Assembly (NCBI GenBank): GCA_964542875.1
Contig: CAZIWA010000082.1
Location: 1-24,348 of the forward strand
DNA length: 24,348 bases
Source: CAZGOM01 sp964542875
Lineage (GTDB): Bacteria; Planctomycetota; Phycisphaerae; Phycisphaerales; Phycisphaeraceae
Reading direction: 5' to 3'
Shown: positions 1 to 7,218 of the stretch, piece after piece
Numbering within the stretch: position 1 is the stretch's first letter
Layout: each line of letters begins with the position of its first letter
Position numbers and translations under genes: made by a program
The notes under the pieces: model-generated
Database searches by the model: none
What the model was told of the DNA's origin: nothing
Seen by the model: the letters and a program-made list of their open reading frames with translations, nothing else

Positions 1-1292
1 GCCGCATCACTGTGGCGGGCGGTGCGGCTGGAACGGGCGGGATGGGGAGGACGCGAGTTGATTCAGCGGCGGGGCTGACTGCATGGAGTGCGTCCGAAAC
101 AGTAGCAGGCGGGGTGTTTCGTCGTGCGCGTTCCACGTCTATTTCATGGTCTCTTCCGCCCTCGGCACCTACAGATTTAGTGTGGGGTCAGCTTGGCGTA
201 TCTTTTTCAGGAGACGCACAGAAAATCTTCACATCAAGCGGCTCCTACGGCGGCGACGTTAGACAGATGCTTTCGCTGGACGGTGGCAGCACATGGAGCA
301 ATGTAGGCACCCCCATCGGGGGCAATGTCGGCGTTCGTGGTTTGGCGACCGCTGTTTCGGCTGATGGGACAACGCTTGCGGCTGCTGTTTATTTTCAAGG
401 CCTTTATCGTTCAACTGACAACGGCAGCACATGGAGCTTTTTTAGCTCCCCATCCGATGAAGTTCCTTGCCTTGGGCTCAGTGGAACGGGAGCAAATGTT
501 GTTTTAATGTCCAACGCGTCGATTTACGTTGGGACTTTCGCCAGCTTGATCGACCGAAAGCAATTTGACTCCGACCGCTACGGGGCTCCGTGCTTCGCCA
601 TATCTCGTGACGGATCAAAATTGATCGTGCGAGCCCGCAATGGAAGTTCTGGCTCTGTGAGTTATTACGCATACTCAAACGATGGCGGAGCGACTTGGAC
701 CACAGTTACGAATCAATTTCAAAACGCTCCATTCAACGCTCGATTCGCATACTCCGCCAGTGGTGGAAAGTTGGCGATGGTCATTCCTGGGGGAGGGATT
801 TACATTTCAAGCAACAACGGCGCGTCTTGGAGTACTACCAGCGCAGGGGCCAAAACTTGGACGTGTGTATCTTGGTTTGATGGCGGCTCGTGCCTCATCG
901 CGGGGACTGATGGTGAAGGGGTGTGGGTGTCGTTCGATGCCGGTGCAACATGGTCAAATTCTGGTTTGCCTACGACAGGATGCACATGGACAGGTGTAAC
1001 CGGTTCGGATGATGGGCTTAGCTTTGTGGCGCTCTATATTGGGGCAACCAACGGCATATACCGTGGAAGCACTGGGCCGGTGAACTCCTTTGGATATGTC
1101 GCCCTCGCTCCTGGCGGCATTACAGGCACCACGCGACCCACTTTGCCCGAGACGGCGGGGCAGACGGTGGTTGACGGCACGGTGACATGGTTGGCCGTTG
1201 CCGAGGGCGAAAATGACGCCCCAGCCTTCAAGGGCGGCGATGGCGTGGCGGGCAGTGCGGGTATGCGAGTAATTGAGAGGGTGCAGATATGA
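1..1292 (+). CDS. Asp-box (BNR) repeat adhesin / tail fibre-like protein, 5' end cut by window
   Basis: The frame is open from base 3 through the left edge, so the true start lies outside. Counting from the GTG at 12 (426 residues), five Asp-box motifs are visible: SLDGGSTW (88-95), STDNGSTW (134-141), SNDGGATW (222-229), SSNNGASW (266-273) and SFDAGATW (307-314). This S-x-D-x-G-x-T-W signature marks sialidase- or Vps10-like beta-propellers. A Gly-rich stretch precedes the propeller. Near residues 380-395 the TAGQTVVDGTVTW motif is a short domain often found in phage tail and carbohydrate-binding proteins. The catalytic residues of a true sialidase cannot be verified, so binding to a cell-surface glycan is more likely than hydrolysis. 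The stop overlaps the next ATG (ATGA), implying translational coupling. Role inferred: receptor-binding tail protein. Confidence 0.72.
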   Translation, partial: RITVAGGAAGTGGMGRTRVDSAAGLTAWSASETVAGGVFRRARSTSISWSLPPSAPTDLVWGQLGVSFSGDAQKIFTSSGSYGGDVRQMLSLDGGSTWSNVGTPIGGNVGVRGLATAVSADGTTLAAAVYFQGLYRSTDNGSTWSFFSSPSDEVPCLGLSGTGANVVLMSNASIYVGTFASLIDRKQFDSDRYGAPCFAISRDGSKLIVRARNGSSGSVSYYAYSNDGGATWTTVTNQFQNAPFNARFAYSASGGKLAMVIPGGGIYISSNNGASWSTTSAGAKTWTCVSWFDGGSCLIAGTDGEGVWVSFDAGATWSNSGLPTTGCTWTGVTGSDDGLSFVALYIGATNGIYRGSTGPVNSFGYVALAPGGITGTTRPTLPETAGQTVVDGTVTWLAVAEGENDAPAFKGGDGVAGSAGMRVIERVQI

Positions 1293-1993
1293 CCAGTCTT
1301 ATCAAAGTTTTAAGCAATGCACTCACCGGCGAAACCATTTACGCCAACCTCGAAAACGACGCGGGCCTCATCGTCAACGGCACCGCTTTGGAGGCGTACA
1401 ACCCGGCCAACATAGCCGATTACGCCATCGCCATGACCGAGCAGGCCAAGCCCGGCAACTTCACAGCGTCCACTCCCTCCATCCCCGCAGGCTACTACAC
1501 ACAGAGCGCGTATGTCCGCTCAGGGGCGACGCCGGCGGCGGATGACGTGGAAGTCGGGCGCGGTCGGTTGCGGTGGAACGGTGAGGCTTGGGAGGAGGTG
1601 GCGTTGGTTGACGATGTGGCGCTTTCCGTCGCTCCATTGGTGGGCATGCTCAACCAAGGCATGACGGCGCAAAGCAATTTCCCGCTCTTTACTGGCGAGG
1701 CCAAGGCACTCTCCTGGACCATCATTGACCAGGCTGGGGACCCGGTTCCCCAGACAGGCATGACACACCGCCTCACCGTGTACACCGACAATACACGGCA
1801 AGTACGCCTCTTCACTGAGACAGGGGTTGTTATTGGTGGGGATGAGGACAACGTTCTCTCCCTCACTACCACGCCCGCCAATTCAGCCACCCTCAAGCCT
1901 GGCATCTACCACTACTGCCTCATCCGCATCGAGGGGCCAGAGGTTGTTGCATCGGGTGCCGTTGAAATCAAAGCCGCGAACCTTGGAGCCTGA
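1289..1993 (+). CDS. Phage tail accessory protein, two-domain, function unknown
   Basis: This 234-residue protein starts inside the stop of the upstream adhesin (ATGA overlap) and is probably co-translated with it. The N-terminal half (about 1-100) holds the pattern ALEAYNPANIADYAI, then LTE-like, PAGYY, GATPAADDVEVG and RLRWNG motifs. I recognise this arrangement as a small beta domain recurrent beside fibres in phages and planctomycete genomes. The C-terminal half (about 130-230) reads as an Ig-like or BppU-type strand-rich domain (LSWTIIDQAGDPVPQTG, LKPGIYHYCLIRIEG). There is no signal peptide or membrane segment. Position suggests a fibre partner, chaperone or baseplate accessory. No enzymatic motif is visible. 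Confidence 0.6.
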   Translation: MTSLIKVLSNALTGETIYANLENDAGLIVNGTALEAYNPANIADYAIAMTEQAKPGNFTASTPSIPAGYYTQSAYVRSGATPAADDVEVGRGRLRWNGEAWEEVALVDDVALSVAPLVGMLNQGMTAQSNFPLFTGEAKALSWTIIDQAGDPVPQTGMTHRLTVYTDNTRQVRLFTETGVVIGGDEDNVLSLTTTPANSATLKPGIYHYCLIRIEGPEVVASGAVEIKAANLGA

Positions 1994-1996
1994 ACC

Positions 1997-2359
1997 ATGC
2001 CGACACGCCCACCCACATTCAAGCCAAGGTATTCCCCCACGCCCAAGCGAGAGACGGCAGTTGAGCGTGGTTATGGTCGCAAGTGGCAAGCCGCCCGCCT
2101 CACCTACCTCAAAGCCAATCCCCTGTGCGTCATGTGCAAGGCAAGGGGCGAGGTGGTGGCCGCATCCGTCGTTGACCACGTCAAGGCCCACAAGGGCAAC
2201 CATGCGTTGTTCTGGGATGAGGGGAACTGGCAAGCCCTATGTGCTCGGCACCACAACCAGAAGACGGCGACGGAGGACGGAGGGTTTGGCCGCCTCGCCT
2301 CTCAAAAATGCGAGGAAGGGGTGGAATTTCGCAATAACAGGAAAAACGAGGGGGGATAG
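1997..2359 (+). CDS. HNH endonuclease, terminase-associated
   Basis: A 120-residue protein with the classical small phage HNH layout: GYGRKWQAAR (about 26-35), zinc-ligand CxxC in PLCVMCKARG, the VDHVKAHKG core with its Asp-His, LFWDEGNWQALC, and HHNQKTATEDGG near the end. It begins three bases after the previous stop and has a GGAG about nine bases upstream of the ATG. It lies directly before the terminase small subunit. In HK97-like cos phages such HNH proteins work with terminase to cut the cos site during packaging. All key H/N/H positions and both Cys pairs look intact. The role in cos cleavage is inferred from family and synteny. Confidence 0.9.
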   Translation: MPTRPPTFKPRYSPTPKRETAVERGYGRKWQAARLTYLKANPLCVMCKARGEVVAASVVDHVKAHKGNHALFWDEGNWQALCARHHNQKTATEDGGFGRLASQKCEEGVEFRNNRKNEGG

Positions 2360-2407
2360 GGGGTCAAAAAGTATGGGCGCTGAGGCGCTGTAGACCGCCC
2401 TGACCCC
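2360..2407. other. Nested inverted repeat between HNH and terminase small subunit (candidate cos/terminase-binding region)
   Basis: Outer arms GGGGTCA (2360-2366) and TGACCCC (2401-2407) enclose inner arms GGGCG (2375-2379) and CGCCC (2396-2400). The two right arms are contiguous, while the left arms are separated by an A-rich spacer. A perfect 10-bp palindrome CGGGGCCCCG follows at 2452-2461. No gene occupies 2360-2476. Location between HNH and TerS is where cos-type packaging sites often lie, but no cut site can be proved from sequence alone. It could equally be an RNA structure or weak terminator; no T-run follows. Confidence 0.35.
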
Positions 2408-2476
2408 TTACGCACACGCCCGCGAAATTGGAATTTGGGTTTTCCGCATCGCGGGGCCCCGAAGTATAGGAAAAAA

Positions 2477-2956
2477 ATGCGAGGACGTAAACCAAAACCA
2501 ACCGCGCTGAAAAAAGCTGAGGGCAACCCCGGCAAGCGCAAGCTGAACGAGCGGGAACCCAAGCCCGCCGCCGGCGTTGGCTCGCCTCCTGTGTGGCTGG
2601 ACGATTTCGCTAAGACCGTGTGGCGCCGGGTGGTGAAGGAGTTGGAGGCCGTCGGCATGTTGACCCGGGTAGATCGGGACTCCCTGGGGTGCTACTGCCA
2701 AGCAGTGAGCTCGTTAAAAACGGCGCGGGAGGAAATCGCTAAAGATGGCATCACCATTCAAGGCCTTCATGGGCCGGTGAAGAACCCGGCATGCGCGGTG
2801 GAGAAGGATGCAATGACGGCTATCCGTCAGTTCGGTTCCGAGTTTGGATTGACACCGGCATCGCGGGCTAGGCTGACAACGCCTGAAAACAAGACTGAAA
2901 CCGATGAGTTTGAGAACGACTTCGGCAAACCCAACTTGAAGTTGAGGCATGGGTAA
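2477..2956 (+). CDS. terS: Terminase small subunit, P27 family
   Basis: The 159-residue protein begins MRGRKPKPTALK, followed by GNPGKRKLNEREPKP. This is the basic N-terminus typical of P27-type small terminases (PF05119), including a segment resembling PPxWLDDFAKTVWRRV (about 40-56), a helical middle and a VKNPAC region. I place the start at 2477 because homologues begin at this basic motif. A longer frame from 2435 adds 14 residues that do not look like the family. It recognises packaging sites on phage DNA and hands them to the large subunit. Its end overlaps the TerL start by eight bases. No strong Shine-Dalgarno is seen (TAGG only). Confidence 0.88.
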   Translation: MRGRKPKPTALKKAEGNPGKRKLNEREPKPAAGVGSPPVWLDDFAKTVWRRVVKELEAVGMLTRVDRDSLGCYCQAVSSLKTAREEIAKDGITIQGLHGPVKNPACAVEKDAMTAIRQFGSEFGLTPASRARLTTPENKTETDEFENDFGKPNLKLRHG

Positions 2957-4610
2957 AAAGAAATTCAACCCGACGATGGCCGCCATCCGCAACGAAGCGG
3001 ATGAGAGGGCGGTATCACGAGGCCACTACTTTGACCCAGAGGCGGCGGATAAGCCGGTGTTGTTTTTTGAAAAGCATCTCCGCCACACGATTGGGGAGTG
3101 GGCGGGCCAGCCGTTCATCCTCCAACCGTGGCAGCGCGACGACATTATCCGCCCCTTGTTGGGTTGGAAGCGGGCCGACGGCACGCGCCGCTATCGTGTG
3201 GCGTACATCGAGGTGCCCAAGAAAAACGGCAAGTCAATGCTATGCTCTGGGCTTACTCTGTATGGCCTGACTGCTGACAATGAGCCCGGCGCCCAGGTAT
3301 ATGGAGCAGCATCCGACAAGCTCCAGGCGGGCATTGTCTACCGAGAAGCGGCCGCAATGGTGCGGGCTTCTGTGGCGCTGTCCAAGCGCCTGAAGGTTGT
3401 TGACTCCACGCGCACACTCATCGCGGCCGCTACTAATTCTTTCTACCGGGTGCTGTCGTCGGATGCTTTCCGCAATGAGGGCATCAATGTTCACTGGCTG
3501 GTTTTCGATGAACTGCATGCGCAACCCGACCGGCGTTTGTGGGACGCGCTGAGGTACGGTGGTGCATCCCGCCGACAACCCCTCACCTTGGCAATTACGA
3601 CGTCGGGCTTTGATAAGCATTCTGTCTGCTGGGAGCAACACGACTACGCCGACAAGATCATTGGCGGCGTGATTGAGGATGATTCTTTTTTTGCATTCAT
3701 CCGTGCGGCGGATCGACTTCCATGCGGGCAAATCAACACAGATTACAAGCCCCTGGACTGGACCAAGCCACTCACATGGTACGCCGCCAATCCCTCCCTT
3801 GGGGTGACGATGAAGGAAGCAGACTTTGCAGCTGACTGCAAAGAGGCGGAGAACTCCCCCACAAAAGAGAACTCCTTCAAGCGCTACCGGCTCAACATCT
3901 GGACAGAGCAGGAGGTGCGCTGGCTACAGATGGACAAGTGGCAGGCTTGTGGTGGGGTGATTGATGAGACTGCATTGGAGGGTCGGCGGTGCTATGGCGG
4001 GCTTGACCTGGCCAGCAAGGTCGACCTTGCGGCGTGGGCGCTGGTGTTTCCGCCGCTGGATGATGCTGATAAATGGGTCATCCTCCCCCGCTGCTACATC
4101 CCAAAAAACAACGCTCTGGAAAAGGAACTCCGCGACAAGGTGCCGTATACCACCTGGGAGCGGCAAGGCTTCATCACCCTGACGGACGGGGACGCGATTG
4201 ATTACGACTTCATCGAAGCAAAGATATTGGAAGATGCGAAGTGCTTTGAGATTGCGGCCGCTGGCTATGACCCCTACGGGGCTTCGCAGTTGGTTCAACA
4301 CCTGATCCAGGCCGGAATAAACATGGTGGAATTCCGCCAAGGGATGCTCACCATGAGCGAGCCGACGAAGGAGTTTGAGCGGCTGGTGATCCTGGGGAAG
4401 ATCAACCACGGTAACCATCCCGTATTGAGGTGGTGCGCTTCCAACGTCGTCACCCGCTCGGATCCCGCCGGGAACATCATGGCCGACAAGGGCAAATGCC
4501 GCGAAAAAATTGACCCTATCGTGGCCTCGATCATGGGGCTGGGGATGGCGATTTCCAGCGCAGAAGACGGCAAATCGGTATACGAAACAGGAGAGGGGAT
4601 GGCGCTATGA
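2949..4610 (+). CDS. terL: Terminase large subunit (packaging ATPase/nuclease)
   Basis: A 553-residue HK97-type TerL (Terminase_1 family). The ATPase domain shows an adenine-side motif in ILQPWQRDDI (57-66), Walker A VPKKNGKS (89-96), Walker B LVFDELH (184-190) and a coupling-type ITTSG (216-220). The RNase H-like nuclease domain carries the acidic triad at GLDLAS (Asp353), GYDPYG (Asp441) and KIDPIVAS (Asp522). Length is normal and no key residue is missing. It translocates DNA into proheads at the portal vertex and makes the packaging cuts. The start overlaps terS by eight bases and the stop overlaps the small gene at 4607, so the packaging genes appear translationally linked. Confidence 0.97.
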   Translation: MGKKKFNPTMAAIRNEADERAVSRGHYFDPEAADKPVLFFEKHLRHTIGEWAGQPFILQPWQRDDIIRPLLGWKRADGTRRYRVAYIEVPKKNGKSMLCSGLTLYGLTADNEPGAQVYGAASDKLQAGIVYREAAAMVRASVALSKRLKVVDSTRTLIAAATNSFYRVLSSDAFRNEGINVHWLVFDELHAQPDRRLWDALRYGGASRRQPLTLAITTSGFDKHSVCWEQHDYADKIIGGVIEDDSFFAFIRAADRLPCGQINTDYKPLDWTKPLTWYAANPSLGVTMKEADFAADCKEAENSPTKENSFKRYRLNIWTEQEVRWLQMDKWQACGGVIDETALEGRRCYGGLDLASKVDLAAWALVFPPLDDADKWVILPRCYIPKNNALEKELRDKVPYTTWERQGFITLTDGDAIDYDFIEAKILEDAKCFEIAAAGYDPYGASQLVQHLIQAGINMVEFRQGMLTMSEPTKEFERLVILGKINHGNHPVLRWCASNVVTRSDPAGNIMADKGKCREKIDPIVASIMGLGMAISSAEDGKSVYETGEGMAL

Positions 4611-4759
4611 AGACAAGGGCAGTGCTGTTTTTAGTGGGTCTGGTGGCTGTGGCTGTGGGTATCGGCTGGGCCGCACACCCCGGGATGGGCCTGGCTCTGG
4701 GCGGCTTGATGATGGCGGTTGACGCATCCCGAACGGATAAGAAAGAGAGGGTTGGATGA
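4607..4759 (+). CDS. Small two-helix membrane protein between TerL and portal
   Basis: A 50-residue gene. The ATG at 4607 overlaps the TerL stop (ATGA) and its TGA at 4757-4759 overlaps the portal ATG at 4756. This double overlap is strong evidence that it is translated. The protein starts MKTRAVLFLVGLVAVAVG, a first hydrophobic helix (about 5-22). A second, Gly-rich hydrophobic stretch, MGLALGGLMMAV (27-38), follows, then a charged tail with SRTDKKERVG. Small hydrophobic genes at this location are known in other HK97-like phages but lack an assigned function. A role at the membrane or in prohead assembly is only a guess. Confidence 0.7.
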   Translation: MKTRAVLFLVGLVAVAVGIGWAAHPGMGLALGGLMMAVDASRTDKKERVG

Positions 4760-6423
4760 GCATTCTTGCTTCCATTTTTGAGCGGCGTTCCAGTGATGCG
4801 GGTGACCGTGGATGGCATGGGTTGGGGTCGGGTTCCGACCTGTCCACCAAAGCCGGCGTCAAGGTCGGGCCGGATTCGGTGATGAGTTTTTCGGCGGTGT
4901 ATGCGTGTGTGCGCAACCTGTCAGAGGACCTGGGCAAGCTGCCATTTATCCTCTACCAGCAGACGGCAGACGGGCGTGAACGGGCCGTCAATGATCCGCT
5001 CTATACCCTCCTTCGGACCACGCCAAACCCTGAGATGACGGCGATGAATTTCCGCCAGACCATCACCGCCCACGCCATGTTGTGGCGCGGCGGGTACGCA
5101 TGGATTGAGCGGGACCAGGTAGGCAGGCCTATCGCGCTGTGGCCGTTGCATCCGGGGCGAGTCTCACCCAAGCGGACGAAGACAAAAGAAAAGCGCCTGT
5201 ATTGGGAGGTGCGTAGCGAGGCTGGGAAGCCGTGGACCTTTGAAGATGATGACATGTTCCATATCGAGGGCCTGGGTTTTGAGGGCATTATTGGCTACTC
5301 CGTCGCCAGCAGGGCCAAGGAATCGTTGGGTATCTATGGTGCGGTGGAGCAGTTCGCCGCTACGTTTTTCGGCAACGGCTCCACCGTCTCAGGTGTGTTG
5401 GAGCATCCCGGCAAGCTGAGCGCGGAGGCTCGAACGCTCATGCGTGGAGGTTGGGAAGATATTCACCAAGGCTCCAACAACGCCCATCGGGTTGCCATCC
5501 TGCAGGAGGGCACGAAGTACGCAAAGATCGGGATCGCCCCAGAGGAAGCGCAGTTCCTTGAATCCCGCCAGTTTCAGATTGAAGAGGTTTGCCGTTGGCT
5601 CCGGGTGCCGCCCCACAAGATTCAACACCTGGCCCGGGCGACGTTTTCCAACATCGAGCACCAGGGGATTGAGTACGTCGTGGACTCCCTGGGGGCTTGG
5701 TTTGTCCGTTGGGAGCAAGAGACTACCCGCAAGCTCATCATGACGGAGGGGCAGTACGCCGAACATCTCGCGGACGCCCTTCTCAGGGGTGACAACAAAA
5801 GCCGCTTCGAGGCGTACGGCCTGGCGCTGTCTCAGGGTTGGATGACCCGTGACGAGATCCGCGCACGTGAAAACCTCAATCCCTACCCGGATGGCATGGG
5901 CAAGGTTCCCCTTGTGCCCGTCAACATGGCATCCCTGGCCAACGTCATCGCCGGGAAGGTCGACCCCGCCGCGGCTTCGGACCCGGCTAAGGATCCAGCC
6001 CCAACCCCGGCGCCCGCTCCTACCCGCGCATTGGTTCGGGTGTTTGAGGATGTGGCCGCCCGCATGATCCGCAAGGAATCTCAGGCAGCACGGAGGGCGG
6101 CAAAGAAGCCGGCGGAGTTCAGCGCTTGGATGACGGAGTTCTACGCCGACCACCAGGTCAATACGCGGGACGCCTTTGGCCCCGCCTTTGACTCTCTAGG
6201 TGAACTGCGCGATGGCCCCAACTTCAACCGCCAGACCACAGCAACAGCGACGGCGGCGGCAGCTGAGGCACATTGCAAGGAATCCCGGCTGCAGCTGACC
6301 GCGGCATTGGTGTTGCCGGGCGGGTCTGTGGATTTAGAGAAGCGGGTAAATGGATTGTGCGATAGCTGGGAGCGTTCCCGGCCGGCGGAGTTTGCAAACA
6401 AGGTTTTGGAGATACAGCCATGA
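4756..6423 (+). CDS. Portal protein, HK97 type
   Basis: A 555-residue portal of the PF04860 family. Recognisable segments are SAVYACVRNLSEDLGKLPF near the N-terminus, LLRTTPNPEMTAMNFRQ, ALWPLHPGRV, HIEGLGFEGIIGYS (about 170-183), FGNGSTVSGVLEHP, and the clip/stem-like RQFQIEEVCRWLRVPP followed by HLARATFSNIEHQ. Residues after about 400 form an extension: a Pro/Ala linker (PTPAPAPTRA) and then a helical, Arg-rich segment, making it longer than the roughly 420-residue HK97 gp3. It forms the dodecameric DNA channel at one capsid vertex and docks terminase and connectors. It overlaps its neighbours by four bases on each side. Confidence 0.95.
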   Translation: MSILASIFERRSSDAGDRGWHGLGSGSDLSTKAGVKVGPDSVMSFSAVYACVRNLSEDLGKLPFILYQQTADGRERAVNDPLYTLLRTTPNPEMTAMNFRQTITAHAMLWRGGYAWIERDQVGRPIALWPLHPGRVSPKRTKTKEKRLYWEVRSEAGKPWTFEDDDMFHIEGLGFEGIIGYSVASRAKESLGIYGAVEQFAATFFGNGSTVSGVLEHPGKLSAEARTLMRGGWEDIHQGSNNAHRVAILQEGTKYAKIGIAPEEAQFLESRQFQIEEVCRWLRVPPHKIQHLARATFSNIEHQGIEYVVDSLGAWFVRWEQETTRKLIMTEGQYAEHLADALLRGDNKSRFEAYGLALSQGWMTRDEIRARENLNPYPDGMGKVPLVPVNMASLANVIAGKVDPAAASDPAKDPAPTPAPAPTRALVRVFEDVAARMIRKESQAARRAAKKPAEFSAWMTEFYADHQVNTRDAFGPAFDSLGELRDGPNFNRQTTATATAAAAEAHCKESRLQLTAALVLPGGSVDLEKRVNGLCDSWERSRPAEFANKVLEIQP

Positions 6424-7010
6424 GTATGGAACGTCGATCTATCGGGGCTGAGGTTCGCATTGAAGGCGAGGGCAAGAACGTCCGAATCGTCGGCTATGGC
6501 GCTAAGTACAACCAACGCTCCCAGGATCTGGGGGGGTTTGTCGAAATCATCGCCCCCGGCGCCTTCGGCCGGGCTCTGGCTGAGGGTCAGGACGTGCGAG
6601 GGTTGTTTAACCATGACCCCTCTTTGATCCTGGGTCGCACCAAGTCCAAGACGATGGAGCTCATCGAGGACGCGGTGGGTGTGCGTTACAGCATTGCCCC
6701 GGGCGACAACCAGGCGGGGAGGGATGCGGTGGTGAGCATTGGGCGGGGTGATGTGGATGGGTCCAGCTTCGGATTCACTGTACTGGAGGACAGGTGGGAC
6801 TTGATGGGTGAAACCGTTGTGCGAACCCTCTTGGACATCCGCACCCTCTGGGACATGGGGCCGGTGACTTACCCGGCGTACCTTTCCTCCAGTTCTGGGC
6901 TCGACGTGGCCAAGCGATCTCTTGACGAGTGGCGCAAGGCCAGCAAGGTTCAAGGCACGGTCATGCCCCTCGCCTTAGCCAAGGCTAAAATTCTTTTGGC
7001 TGGTACTTGA
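6420..7010 (+). CDS. HK97 prohead protease (S78)
   Basis: A 196-residue protein matching the S78 prohead protease family (PF04586). It shows VRIVGYGAKYNQRSQDLGGF and IAPGAFGRAL, the catalytic-His motif LFNHDPSLILGRT (His65), the catalytic-Ser motif GDVDGSSFGF (Ser115 or Ser116), and LWDMGPVTYPAY (about 143-154), where the third catalytic residue of the family usually sits. It digests the scaffold-like N-terminal delta domain of the capsid protein and itself during maturation. The start overlaps the portal stop (ATGA). An ATG two codons downstream could also initiate. Length is normal for the family. Confidence 0.93.
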   Translation: MSMERRSIGAEVRIEGEGKNVRIVGYGAKYNQRSQDLGGFVEIIAPGAFGRALAEGQDVRGLFNHDPSLILGRTKSKTMELIEDAVGVRYSIAPGDNQAGRDAVVSIGRGDVDGSSFGFTVLEDRWDLMGETVVRTLLDIRTLWDMGPVTYPAYLSSSSGLDVAKRSLDEWRKASKVQGTVMPLALAKAKILLAGT

Positions 7011-7107
7011 TTTTGATTTTGTCTCGGCTAAATTGTCTGTATTGAAATCCTGATTGGCGAGTTGGCGAAGACATCCGTTGATGTTCTGAGTCGATGAGCA
7101 ACGTGTG

Positions 7108-7185
7108 AAACGCACGCCGTAGCGAGCGCGGACCACCAAGCAACCCACAAATGTGGGCTGTCTGTGGTCCGCGCTTGTTGCGTTT
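7108..7185 (+). promoter_or_regulatory. Three-tier stem-loop in leader of the major capsid gene
   Basis: The 208-bp gap before the capsid gene holds a long imperfect hairpin. Outer arms AAACGCA (7108-7114) and TGCGTTT (7179-7185) are exact complements. The middle arms AGCGCGGACCAC (7125-7136) and GTGGTCCGCGCT (7164-7175) pair perfectly over 12 bp. The apical arms CCCAC (7144-7148) and GTGGG (7153-7157) leave a four-base loop. There is no T-run, so it is not a standard terminator. It ends about 34 bases before the capsid ATG. Likely roles are mRNA processing, stabilisation or setting capsid expression apart from the protease; these are inferences. Confidence 0.6.
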
Positions 7186-7218
7186 GGTTCCTTCCGGCAG
7201 CCCCGGGAGTGAACCAAG

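Noticed and set aside
5389..6153. 254-residue minus-strand frame across the portal gene
   Set aside because: Composition typical of a GC-rich shadow; the portal frame has clear family motifs.
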